A stretch of 64,000 bases of DNA from JBNKFV01 sp050289485 (GTDB taxonomy: Bacteria > Pseudomonadota > Gammaproteobacteria > Pseudomonadales > Cellvibrionaceae): contig JBNKFV010000028.1 of the NCBI GenBank assembly GCA_050289485.1, positions 1 through 64,000 on the forward strand, written 5' to 3'. How positions within the stretch are numbered: position 1 is the first letter of the stretch; each line of letters begins with the position of its first letter. The translations under genes were made by a program, and so were the position numbers. Positions 25,476 to 33,799 of the stretch are shown one piece after another. The notes beneath the pieces are model-generated. The model was not told the DNA's origin and did no database searches. It worked only from the letters and a program-made list of their open reading frames with translations.

Positions 25476-26732
25476 ATGCATACCGAGCTAATTGGCATTC
25501 CCGACCTTAGCCTGCGGCACCTGAAAGCGATGGTTCACGTAGCCCGCTACCGTAACCTGACCCGTGCTGCTCATCAGTTAAACCGGTCGCAAACGGCCAT
25601 CACTAAAGCCATTAGCGACCTGGAAAGTCACCTGGGCGTAAAACTGTTTGATCGGTCTTCCACCGGCATGCTACCTACGGTGTACGGCGACGCATTGGTA
25701 AAGCGCATTGAACAGGCCGAAGCCGAGTTCAATTCTGCTGGCGAAGTGTATTTAACCTACAAAAAAAATGCCCGCAACTTTCAAAACATTCCCATATTTT
25801 CGATGGATATCAGCTATAAACGGCTGGCCTCGTTTATCGCCCTGTACGACAGCAAGAATATCAGTACAGCCGCCGAACGCTTGGGTATTACTCGCGCAGC
25901 GGTATACAACTCAATACGCCAGATTGAAGAACTGCTCGACTTACCGCTGTTCGAGCGCGAGCCCAACGGCGTATCGTGCACGACCTTTTGCGTGGTGCTG
26001 GCGCGGCACATTAAGCTGGCCTTTTCGCAGATACGCCACGCCATTGAAGACATCGCCAGTGTGGATGGCATTACCTGTGGTGCCGTTGCTGTAGGCACTC
26101 TGCCCTACACCCGCACCATGCTTACCCCTCGTGCGATCAACCATTTGCTGGAGTCGCAGCCACAACTGGATGTATCCACTGTTGAAGGCCCTTATACATT
26201 GCTGGAAGCTGCCTTGCGTAGCGGCGACATCGATTTTATTGTGGGTGCCATTCGCCCCATTGAAGACGGCAAAGATCTGAAAACAGAAGCCCTGTTTGAA
26301 GACCGGCTGGCAGTCATCGCTCGCAAAGGCCACCCACTGGAAAGCAAACGCAGTATTACCCTTGGCGACCTGCAACCCTACGGATGGGTTCTGCCATCGG
26401 CCAATACACCAGCCCGTACATTGTTTGACCAGGTACTAAAAAACAACCACATTGCCTCACCCGAACACGCGGTGGAAACCAGCTCGCTGTCTACTGTGCG
26501 CGGCATGCTGCTGGAGAGTGATCGTATCGCCCTGCTTTCTGAGCATCAGATTTACTACGACCAAAAATACAATGTACTCACGGTACTGCCACTGGAACTG
26601 AAAGACACCTACCGGCCCATTGGTGTCACTATGCGATCGCACACGGCGCCTTCACCGGCGGCGCAACTATTCCTCGACAGCCTGCGCTCGGTAGCTGAAG
26701 CACTGGTAAACGAAAAACCTAGGGCCTGTTGA
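25476..26732 (+). CDS. LysR-type regulator with two helix-turn-helix domains
   Basis: 418 residues, about 110 more than usual LysR proteins. Residues 11-70 are a full LysR-type DNA-binding domain (NLTRAAHQLNRSQTAITKAI), and residues 112-172 are a second one (NISTAAERLGITRAAVYNSI), joined by a short linker. The effector-binding domain starts near 200 (GAVAVGTLPYTRTML) and ends at about 405. It probably controls the aromatic-acid genes nearby, as LysR regulators commonly do; this is inferred. The last codons (RAC and stop) fall in a repeat-like sequence, listed below. Confidence 0.85.
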   Translation: MHTELIGIPDLSLRHLKAMVHVARYRNLTRAAHQLNRSQTAITKAISDLESHLGVKLFDRSSTGMLPTVYGDALVKRIEQAEAEFNSAGEVYLTYKKNARNFQNIPIFSMDISYKRLASFIALYDSKNISTAAERLGITRAAVYNSIRQIEELLDLPLFEREPNGVSCTTFCVVLARHIKLAFSQIRHAIEDIASVDGITCGAVAVGTLPYTRTMLTPRAINHLLESQPQLDVSTVEGPYTLLEAALRSGDIDFIVGAIRPIEDGKDLKTEALFEDRLAVIARKGHPLESKRSITLGDLQPYGWVLPSANTPARTLFDQVLKNNHIASPEHAVETSSLSTVRGMLLESDRIALLSEHQIYYDQKYNVLTVLPLELKDTYRPIGVTMRSHTAPSPAAQLFLDSLRSVAEALVNEKPRAC

Positions 26733-26836
26733 CACTATTTGAATGCCCTGCTAGAAACCCGTTTGCCGTCCTGCGGCGTTATTTTTCGCTTATTTGGAAT
26801 AAAAAATGTGATGCCCGCCCCGTTTCTTGCGGGCAT
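26722..26836. repeat. Candidate dispersed repeat overlapping the end of the LysR gene
   Basis: The segment begins GGGCCTGTTGACACTATTT, which supplies the final codons and TGA of the LysR gene. It contains GCCGTCCTGCGGC, and ends in a perfect eight-pair stem ATGCCCGC/GCGGGCAT (26811-26836). The style (non-coding, palindrome-rich) resembles dispersed repeats of marine gammaproteobacteria, but there is no second copy in this window. Confidence 0.35.
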
Positions 26837-26959
26837 TGCAACGTATGTTAGCCATAGACATAACACTTAACGCCAACCCCAAACCTGCTACAATGTTGGG
26901 TATTCAGTATAGGCCATACAACAAAGAGCCGGTTCGCACCACGAACATTGGGACTACAC

Positions 26960-27268
26960 ATGAAGAAGCTTGCAACAATACTTACCTCAGCCGCACTCGT
27001 TGTCACCGCTGCCGCCAGCCAATGGGTAATGGCAGAAACCATTGAAGTGCCCGTTGGCCAACAAGGGCAAGCCAATTGGAATGTTGAGCGGCCCAACACG
27101 GGCATGAGCAAAGACACCGTACTCAAACAATACGGCGAACCAGAAAAGCGTTATGCACCGGTGGGTGACCCTCCGATCACTAAATGGGAATACCCAGACT
27201 ACGTCGTCGTGTTCGAATACAACACGGTGATTCGCAGCGTACTCAAAGCCACACCCAACGCACAGTAA
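26960..27268 (+). CDS. Small exported protein, SmpA/OmlA-like family
   Basis: 102 residues with a signal peptide ending at MAE (about 23-25). The mature part carries GMSKDTVLKQYGEPEKRY and the GDPPITKWEYPDYVVVFEY block, a small widespread gammaproteobacterial family related in pattern to SmpA/OmlA (BamE-like) domains. Members are often labelled phosphodiesterase without support. Its function is unknown. Start taken at ATG 26960, where the signal peptide begins with MKKL. A terminator follows the gene. Confidence 0.7.
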   Translation: MKKLATILTSAALVVTAAASQWVMAETIEVPVGQQGQANWNVERPNTGMSKDTVLKQYGEPEKRYAPVGDPPITKWEYPDYVVVFEYNTVIRSVLKATPNAQ

Positions 27269-27292
27269 TTAATTGCCCTGCGTTTACTACCC

Positions 27293-27322
27293 ATGCCTGC
27301 TCTTCGTGCAGGCATTTTATTT
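27293..27322 (+). terminator. Intrinsic terminator after the small exported protein gene
   Basis: ATGCCTGC and GCAGGCAT pair perfectly over eight bases with a seven-base loop and are followed by TTTATTT. It also sits where a longer, wrong start for the next gene would lie, and so supports the start at 27344. Confidence 0.75.
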
Positions 27323-27343
27323 CTATTGGCAGCACCTACCGTT

Positions 27344-28144
27344 ATGTCTAAAGCGCCTCGTCAGGATAGTCAGGACTATTTAAACAAAAAAGCCTTCTTC
27401 AATAATGTACTCACCGTGTATGGGCGCAAACCCGTACTGGAATGCCTGCAAGACAGCAGTTTGACCGTATTCAGGCTGCATTTGGCAGAAAGTAACCGCA
27501 CCGACGGCATCATCAACGACATCACTAGCTGGGCCAAAAAGCGTGACGTTGAGATTCACTACCATTCGCGGCAGGCCCTTTCGCGCATTTCCAAAAATGG
27601 CAAACAAGATCAAGGTGTAGCGGCCGATGTGATTTGTGCTGGCTATCAAACACTGGAACAATTTATTGCCAAACCGCCCAGCACCCACTTTGAACTGATT
27701 GCGCTCGACCGAATTACCAACCCGCAAAACCTGGGTATGATTATACGGTCGGCGACTGCAGGTTTTTGCCATGGTTTACTGCTGCCCAAAAAAGGCGGAG
27801 CACCCATCGACGCACTGACGATTAAAGCCAGTGCCGGCACAGCGTTTAAAGCACCCATTATTTTCTGTGATGACCTTTGTGATGCACTTACGACGCTGAA
27901 AAAACAGTGTAATGCCAATGTTTATGGACTATCGTCTCACGCCACACAAACCTTAAGAGACATCAACCCCCAACATGCCAGCGTATTTGTATTGGGTAAT
28001 GAAACCGATGGCGTTTCGAATGCCGTGGCACAGCAATGTAACCAGCTCATTGCCATTCCCATGAACAACCAAGTGGAATCACTGAACGTTGCCGTCACTG
28101 CCAGCCTCCTGGCATACCACCGTTTTTTTGTTGGCAATCTCTAG
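27344..28144 (+). CDS. TrmH/SpoU-family RNA 2'-O-methyltransferase
   Basis: 266 residues. An N-terminal substrate-binding segment (YGRKPVLECLQDSSLTVFRLHLAES-type, seen as VYGRKPVLECL) precedes the SPOUT knot domain with the three signature motifs: DRITNPQNLGMIIRSA, FVLGNETDGVS and IPMNNQVESLNVAVTASLL. It methylates a ribose in ribosomal or transfer RNA using S-adenosylmethionine; the exact site is not readable from the sequence. ATG 27344 is chosen since the longer start would run through the terminator stem. Ends overlapping the convergent HxlR gene by four bases. Confidence 0.9.
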   Translation: MSKAPRQDSQDYLNKKAFFNNVLTVYGRKPVLECLQDSSLTVFRLHLAESNRTDGIINDITSWAKKRDVEIHYHSRQALSRISKNGKQDQGVAADVICAGYQTLEQFIAKPPSTHFELIALDRITNPQNLGMIIRSATAGFCHGLLLPKKGGAPIDALTIKASAGTAFKAPIIFCDDLCDALTTLKKQCNANVYGLSSHATQTLRDINPQHASVFVLGNETDGVSNAVAQQCNQLIAIPMNNQVESLNVAVTASLLAYHRFFVGNL

Positions 28145-28833
28145 CAGCCCTTAACGGCACGTGTGTTAAAAGGCGCAAACTGACTCACACCCAACCATTT
28201 CGAAACACGTTGCTGTAAATAATGGTCACCCACTACCTGTAGGTGTTTAGTGGCGCAAGCCTGCGATACCGACACTTCTCCATACCAGATTTTGCCCAGC
28301 GTTTCTAAACTGGCGGAGAGATACAAATTAACATCCATTCCCAGATTCTCGTCGCATACCTGGGCCTTGCCACCACGTAGCATGACAAATTTTCGAGCCA
28401 CGCCTTCCTCAGTTTCAACGTTAAACTGTAGGGTTATATCTCCTGCTGGCATCTGCGATAGATCGAGCGATACAGCAAAATCTCGCACCAACACTGCGGC
28501 ATTCAGCTCCGCCGGTTTCATTGAATCGTAGGCGTACGTCATACCCCACCGCCCCATTTCCTGCAACACCGGAAGTAACGCCTTACCCGCTGCACTCAAC
28601 TGATATTCGTAACCTTTTTTCTCCGGAATTTTACAACGCACCACAATACCTTGCTGCTGCAACTGTTTAAGACGATTGTTCAACAAGGTGGGCGACATAG
28701 CAGGCAGGTAGGTTTGCAGTTCAGAAAAGCGCGAAGCACCCATAAACATTTCACGAATGATTTGCAGGGTCCAACGTTCACACAACACACTGGCGGCCTT
28801 AGACACCGGGCAGGCTTCTTCATAGTCGTACAT
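28141..28833 (-). CDS. HxlR-type transcription regulator with C-terminal SCP2-like domain
   Basis: 230 residues. The first 105 form a winged-helix HxlR domain: CPVSKAASVLCERWTLQII, then RFSELQTYLPAMSPTLLNNRLKQL and EKKGYEYQLSAAGK. The remainder (about 120-225) looks like an SCP2/sterol-carrier-type ligand domain, a combination common in HxlR regulators. It probably represses the divergent DsrE gene and itself; two palindromes lie directly before its start codon. No redox-active cysteine pair is evident, although CPVSK near the N terminus is present as in HypR-type sensors. Confidence 0.85.
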   Translation of the reverse strand: MYDYEEACPVSKAASVLCERWTLQIIREMFMGASRFSELQTYLPAMSPTLLNNRLKQLQQQGIVVRCKIPEKKGYEYQLSAAGKALLPVLQEMGRWGMTYAYDSMKPAELNAAVLVRDFAVSLDLSQMPAGDITLQFNVETEEGVARKFVMLRGGKAQVCDENLGMDVNLYLSASLETLGKIWYGEVSVSQACATKHLQVVGDHYLQQRVSKWLGVSQFAPFNTRAVKGC

Positions 28834-28841
28834 GGCAATTC

Positions 28842-28868
28842 CTACATTTTTTGTAGTTATTTACTACA
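28842..28868. promoter_or_regulatory. Overlapping palindromes, probable HxlR operator
   Basis: CTACATTTTTTGTAG (28842-28856) and TGTAGTTATTTACTACA (28852-28868) share TGTAG and give two dyad sites with TGTAG half-sites. They sit nine bases before the HxlR start and about 100 bases from the divergent DsrE gene. The spacing and symmetry suit a winged-helix dimer. Confidence 0.65.
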
Positions 28869-28964
28869 CATTTTGCACTATAGCAAACACGTCGATCTCT
28901 CTAGACTGCACTCATGCGGTCAACAAGTACCGTACAGCCCCATCAACATCAAGGAGATACGATT

Positions 28965-29333
28965 ATGACCATTCCACATAACGACCTGATCATTGTAATG
29001 ACCAAAGGTATTAGCGAAGAAACATCGTCCGTAGCACTCACGCTGGCCAACGGCGCACTTACCTCAGGATTAACCGTTGGCCTCTTTCTTACCAGTAATG
29101 CCATTGACCTGGTACGCAAAGACGGTATCAGCCACACTCATGTACACCCTATGGAGTCATTAGCCGGCTTGCTCGACAGTTTCATGAGCCGTGGTGGTGA
29201 TGTATGGGCATGCCCACCCTGTACATCGGCGAGAGGCTACACGCAGGAACACTTGATCGACGGTGTCGTTATTCATGGTGCCAGTGTAATTTTCGAACGC
29301 ATTAAAGCGGGCGCCAGCACGCTCACGTTTTAA
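28965..29333 (+). CDS. DsrE/DsrF-like family protein
   Basis: 122 residues. The DsrE fold is suggested by IVMTKGISEETSSVALTLANGAL and GLTVGLFLTSNAIDLV, ending in GVVIHGASVIFERIKAG. WACPPCTSARGY holds a CxxC-like pair (CPPC), which is a possible redox or sulfur-handling site. Start: AAGGAGA precedes ATG 28965. It is divergent from, and probably controlled by, the HxlR gene. DsrE-like proteins outside sulfur oxidation often have unknown roles; here oxidant or thiol sensing with HxlR is a guess. Confidence 0.8.
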   Translation: MTIPHNDLIIVMTKGISEETSSVALTLANGALTSGLTVGLFLTSNAIDLVRKDGISHTHVHPMESLAGLLDSFMSRGGDVWACPPCTSARGYTQEHLIDGVVIHGASVIFERIKAGASTLTF

Positions 29334-29355
29334 CGGTTTATCAACAGATAGCAAT

Positions 29356-29392
29356 AAAAAAACGGAGCCATCAAGTTGATGGCTCCGTTTAT
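29356..29392. terminator. Bidirectional terminator between the DsrE gene and katG
   Basis: AACGGAGCCATC and GATGGCTCCGTT pair perfectly over twelve bases around a short loop, with an A-run on the left and TTTATT on the right, so it can stop RNA polymerase from both sides of these convergent genes. Confidence 0.88.
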
Positions 29393-29473
29393 TAGCAATA
29401 ACGATAATTTCGATAAGAAGCCTGACCCGACAACAACAAGTGCCGGGGCAACAAGATCAGAATGATCTGTGCG

Positions 29474-31699
29474 TTAAATATCGAAACGATCCAGCTTCAT
29501 CACTTTAGTCCAGGCACTGACAAAATCATTAACGAATTTGTCTTCCGCACCATCAACCGCATAAGCTTCGGCAACCGCTCGCAACTCGGAATGAGAGCCA
29601 AAAATTAAATCAACCGGTGTCGCCGTCCACTTGAGTGCGCCGGTCTTACGGTCACGGCCTTCGTAAATACCCTCTTGTTTTTCAGACTTAGACCACTGAG
29701 TCGACATATCTAACAAATTAACAAAGAAGTCGTTGCTCAAGGTTCCGGGCTTGTCGGTGAACACACCGTGTTTTGCCTTGGCAGTATTTGCATCCAGCGC
29801 ACGTAAACCTCCAACCAACACAGCCATTTCCGGTACGGTTAGTGTCAGCATATTGGCCTTGTCTACCAACATCTCTGCCGGCGACAGTCGACTGGCAGTT
29901 GAGTAGTAATTGCGAAAACCATCAGCCTTCGGTTCCAGCACGGCAAATGAGGCTACATCCGTTTGTGATTGGGATGCATCCATACGGCCAGGAACAAATG
30001 GCACGTTAACGGAATGCCCCGCATCTTTGGCTGCTTTTTCAATCGCCGCTGCACCACCCAGCACAATCATATCCGCCAGGGAAATTCTCTTCTTACCCGA
30101 CCTTTTGTTAAAGTCCTGCTGAATGCTCTCTAGCTTTGCCAACACCCTGGCTAACTCTTGCGGATTATTGGCTGCCCAGTCTTTTTGGGGGGCAAGGCGT
30201 ACACGCGCACCATTGGCACCACCACGCATGTCGGTACCGCGAAAACTTGCTGCCGACGCCCATGCTGTTCGCACTAATTCCGGCACCGTTAAACCCGACT
30301 CGAGAATGTCGGCTTTCAGTTTTTTAACGTCGCGCCTGGTCACTAACGGATGGTCAACCTTGGGAACAGGGTCCTGCCAAATCAGATTTTCTGCAGGCAC
30401 TTCGTCACCGAGATAGCGAGCTTTTGGCCCCATATCACGGTGAGTAAGTTTAAACCAGGCTTTGGCAAACGCTAGTTGAAACGCTTTCGGATTATCATGG
30501 AATCGCTTAGCGATTTTGCGATACGCCGGATCTTCTTTCAGGGCCAAGTCAGTCGTAAACATGATGGGCGCATGGCGCTTGGTTTTATCATGCGCATCGG
30601 GTACCAGATTGGCCGCAGCGTCATCTTTGGGGGTCCACTGGGTAGCACCTGCTGGGCTCTTGGTTTTTACCCACTCGTAATTGAATAGATTATCCAGGTA
30701 CTGCGTTGTCCAGGCGATCGGACTCACCGACCAAGCACCTTCCAACCCGCTGGTCACCGTGTCAGCACCTTTACCGGTTCCACACTTGTTTTTCCAGCCA
30801 AAGCCTTGCTCTTCAACACCGGCCGCTGCAGGTTCGGCGCCCACACACCCTTCCGGTTTGTGTGCACCATGCGCCTTACCAAAGGTATGGCCACCGGCAA
30901 TCAACGCAACCGTTTCTTCATCGTTCATCGCCATTCGGCCAAACGTATCGCGAATATCCTTGGCCGCTAACAAAGGGTCTGGGTTACCGTTAGGGCCTTC
31001 GGGATTTACATAAATCAAACCCATTTGCACCGCTGCCAAGGGTTTTTCCAACTTGCGATCACCGCTGTAGCGCTTATCGCCACCCAACCACTGTTTTTCC
31101 GGGCCCCAGTACATGATGTCGGCTTCCCAATCATCTTCACGGCCACCGGCAAAGCCAAAGGTTTCAAACCCCATCGACTCCAACGCTACATTGCCGGTTA
31201 ATACCATCAAATCTGCCCACGAAATACGGTTGCCATACTTCTGTTTTACCGGCCACAGCAAGCGGCGGGCTTTGTCGAGGTTAACGTTGTCTGGCCAACT
31301 GTTCAGTGGTTCAAAACGCTGCTGGCCACCGGCTGCCCCGCCGCGACCATCAAAAATTCGATACACACCCGCACTGTGCCACGCCATACGAATGAAAAAT
31401 GGGCCGTAGTGACCGTAATCGGCTGGCCACCAGTCTTGCGATGTGGTCATTACATCGGCGATGTCTTTTTTAACCGCCTCAAGGTCCAGCGTTTTAAACT
31501 GTTCGGCGTAATCAAAGTCAGCACCTAATGGGTTAGATTCTGGCGCATGCTGACGCAATGGCTGTAAATCCAACTTTTCTGGCCACCAGAATTTATTATT
31601 CGGCGCCATACCTGCATAGGCAGACTGCATGGCAAACACAGGGGAGACGCATAGTGTCAATGTGGCTATCGCTTTCGCAAGCTTATGTTTCTTAATCAT
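29474..31699 (-). CDS. katG: Catalase-peroxidase with export signal (periplasmic KatG)
   Basis: 741 residues, two peroxidase-like halves as in bacterial KatG. Distal Arg104, Trp107 and His108 are in RMAWHSAG; the proximal heme His is in ALIAGGHTFGKAHG (about 285). The Tyr partner of the Trp-Tyr-Met crosslink sits in LIYVNPEGPNG. Unlike most KatG, it starts with a signal peptide (MIKKHKLAKAIATLTLCV..., cleavage near SAYAG), so it is probably exported, like KatP. It removes hydrogen peroxide. No furA or oxyR gene is adjacent. Confidence 0.93.
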   Translation of the reverse strand: MIKKHKLAKAIATLTLCVSPVFAMQSAYAGMAPNNKFWWPEKLDLQPLRQHAPESNPLGADFDYAEQFKTLDLEAVKKDIADVMTTSQDWWPADYGHYGPFFIRMAWHSAGVYRIFDGRGGAAGGQQRFEPLNSWPDNVNLDKARRLLWPVKQKYGNRISWADLMVLTGNVALESMGFETFGFAGGREDDWEADIMYWGPEKQWLGGDKRYSGDRKLEKPLAAVQMGLIYVNPEGPNGNPDPLLAAKDIRDTFGRMAMNDEETVALIAGGHTFGKAHGAHKPEGCVGAEPAAAGVEEQGFGWKNKCGTGKGADTVTSGLEGAWSVSPIAWTTQYLDNLFNYEWVKTKSPAGATQWTPKDDAAANLVPDAHDKTKRHAPIMFTTDLALKEDPAYRKIAKRFHDNPKAFQLAFAKAWFKLTHRDMGPKARYLGDEVPAENLIWQDPVPKVDHPLVTRRDVKKLKADILESGLTVPELVRTAWASAASFRGTDMRGGANGARVRLAPQKDWAANNPQELARVLAKLESIQQDFNKRSGKKRISLADMIVLGGAAAIEKAAKDAGHSVNVPFVPGRMDASQSQTDVASFAVLEPKADGFRNYYSTASRLSPAEMLVDKANMLTLTVPEMAVLVGGLRALDANTAKAKHGVFTDKPGTLSNDFFVNLLDMSTQWSKSEKQEGIYEGRDRKTGALKWTATPVDLIFGSHSELRAVAEAYAVDGAEDKFVNDFVSAWTKVMKLDRFDI

Positions 31700-32105
31700 T
31701 TTTCAACATCCTTTGGTTATTGTTGGCAATACCTCGCCAGATTAGTAAAACCCGTGATCGACACACATTAACGGGCAGATCAATACCAATCTTAGGCGAG
31801 CAAATTTATTTTGCAGAACAAAACAGGTGGGATATTACGATGCTGATGACAATATTCGTCATTGCCATTTTTAATATAGTTAATTAATTAATATCTATTA
31901 ATAACTTAAAGCTATGATATTGATTTTAAGAATCTATTTGCAGAAATAAGAGGTGACAACAAAGCGGTATAAGGCGTTACATGAGAAGCGGTCGTATACG
32001 ATAGGTTGTTCATCCATAGCTTTACCTTATTATTGCTCAATACTCGGGAACAATAGTATTACAATAATTGTATTCAACCTTAACCGCTAACAAATACTCC
32101 ATCAG
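31700..32105. other. AT-rich gap upstream of katG
   Basis: A 406-base AT-rich gap with repeated TTAATTAATTAATATC-type stretches (about 31879-31905). It must carry the katG promoter. I see no clear OxyR or Fur dyad, no RNA gene and no convincing reading frame. Confidence 0.5.
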
Positions 32106-32486
32106 CTAACTATTGAGCCACTCAATAGCCTGCTCAATATCTTCAAATGTTTGTATTTCACCTGAGATAAACCAACTGCCAACTTTGGCTGCCAGCGCTT
32201 GCCAATTTTTATGGCCATAAATGGCGATTTTACCGAAATCGCTGCCGTATTTGACACCCAGCTTGAAATCATCCCACATGGCACGAAGGTCCCAACCTTC
32301 GAACTCGGTAATATCTACCAGCACTTTTAGGTTGGGCTTATCAACACCGGCCATAGATGAGTCAAGCATAGGTGTCATAAGTGCATAGTCATCATGGGTT
32401 AACTTACCTTGTGCTTTGATCACCATGACAATATTGTTGTTAATACGCTCAATTCCCAATGATAAACCGTGTCGATTAACACCCAT
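32106..32486 (-). CDS. SpoIIAA-like/STAS-SEC14 family protein
   Basis: 126 residues. It has the SpoIIAA-like pattern: IVMVIKAQGKLTHDDYALMTPML, then KVLVDITEFEGWDLRAMWDDF and a FGKIAIYGHKNWQALAAKVGSWF segment. These small cytoplasmic proteins have the STAS fold and unknown, possibly membrane-related or stress roles. GGAGGAGA before the ATG supports the start. The closest gene in the same direction is the MFS exporter downstream. Confidence 0.8.
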   Translation of the reverse strand: MGVNRHGLSLGIERINNNIVMVIKAQGKLTHDDYALMTPMLDSSMAGVDKPNLKVLVDITEFEGWDLRAMWDDFKLGVKYGSDFGKIAIYGHKNWQALAAKVGSWFISGEIQTFEDIEQAIEWLNS

Positions 32487-32557
32487 TAGATATCTCCTCC
32501 ACTTAATTTTTCATGAAATTTGAAACAATAAACATAACCACCATCATCACATAAACA

Positions 32558-33766
32558 CTACTCTACAACGCTAACCTGCCACAAAGATTTGGTTGTTAAT
32601 AACATAGCGAACACAACCAAGCTTAGCACCCCAGCCACCAACAATAGCTGCAATGCACTAAGGTAGTGAACAACATAACCAGACACCAAAGCGCCTAAAG
32701 GCGCACTGCCATACAACGCCAGCTGATAAACAGAGCTCACCCGCCCTCTAAAGTGCTGATCAACCTGGCTCTGCAGCAGCGACCGCCCTAAAGAGGTAGT
32801 GACACCTACCACCGCACCCCATAAAAAAGATAGCATATAGATGCCGGTAACCGTTGGTTTGGCACTTAGCGCCAATAGCAAAATGCCTGTATAGAGCAAA
32901 CAAAACAGTACATTCTGGCCTGGTTTTTTTACCGCACCCTTACGAATCAGCCACAGATTAGCCACCACGGCACCGGCAATAAAACACAATTGCGTTAAAG
33001 CGTAATGAAATCCCGAGAGCGCATAAACATCGCGTATGAGCAATGGCATTAATACGATAAATACACCCATGTGCATAAAACCATTAAAGCCTGCCAGACT
33101 AACTAGGCTGCGCAATACAGGCTGCTGCCAAATGTAAGCAAACCCCGCAGCCATCGCGCGCAAAAAAGGCTCATTGGGCACTGATGACTCTGGATTAACA
33201 GCACACAATCTCATCTGCTGCCGCAGGCTTACATAGCCGGCTAATGCAAGTATCATTGCGGCAGCCTGTACAAACAATACATTGTGCGCGCCCAATACGG
33301 CATATTGACCAGCCAACAACACCCCAGCACCTTGTAACAAGTACTGAAAGAAAAACAACTTACTGAAATTTTTTTGGATTGCGTTTTCATCCAGGGCAGG
33401 CAGCAGGCTCTCTCGCAGGGGCACATTGAATGCATTCAACGTGCCTAAGGCTACTGCGTAAACCAACACCACCAGTAAAGACAAATGTTGTTCATACAAC
33501 ACCATACCCAGCACCGCATGCAATAGCGCTGCCAGTGCACATACCCAAAACAGCCCATAAAGGCGATAGCCTCGATCAGCCAGCATACCACCCAACAGCA
33601 ATACAGCCACATTAGGCAGCATAACCGCAGACTGCACCCAGCCTACCTGCACAGCGGGCAACTGCAAAACCCCAACACTTAGCCAGGGCAAAATAACAAT
33701 CTGTATACCCAGGGCAAGCGCTGTTGCACTCACGGACCAAAGGTAACGGTTAATCAATCTACTCAC
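32558..33766 (-). CDS. MFS exporter of the EntS-like group
   Basis: 402 residues and about 12 membrane segments. The motif after helix 2 reads LLGGMLADRGYRLYGLF, and the block QVDQHFRGRVSSVYQLALYG in the second half is a mark of the MFS_3/EntS group, which exports siderophores or drugs. There are no siderophore genes nearby, so the substrate is unknown. It ends 72 bases before the STAS-like gene and lies 34 bases after the transglutaminase gene. Confidence 0.8.
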   Translation of the reverse strand: MSRLINRYLWSVSATALALGIQIVILPWLSVGVLQLPAVQVGWVQSAVMLPNVAVLLLGGMLADRGYRLYGLFWVCALAALLHAVLGMVLYEQHLSLLVVLVYAVALGTLNAFNVPLRESLLPALDENAIQKNFSKLFFFQYLLQGAGVLLAGQYAVLGAHNVLFVQAAAMILALAGYVSLRQQMRLCAVNPESSVPNEPFLRAMAAGFAYIWQQPVLRSLVSLAGFNGFMHMGVFIVLMPLLIRDVYALSGFHYALTQLCFIAGAVVANLWLIRKGAVKKPGQNVLFCLLYTGILLLALSAKPTVTGIYMLSFLWGAVVGVTTSLGRSLLQSQVDQHFRGRVSSVYQLALYGSAPLGALVSGYVVHYLSALQLLLVAGVLSLVVFAMLLTTKSLWQVSVVE

Positions 33767-33799
33767 AGTAACTCTTATTAATTGGTTGCACTGAAAAAC

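Noticed and set aside
30123..31013. Proline/alanine-rich plus-strand frames opposite katG
   Set aside because: Antisense shadows of katG with no start signals.
31700..32105. CRISPR-like or tandem repeat in the AT-rich gap upstream of katG
   Set aside because: Only short TTAAT-type runs are present; no spaced direct repeats. No CRISPR array was seen anywhere in the window.
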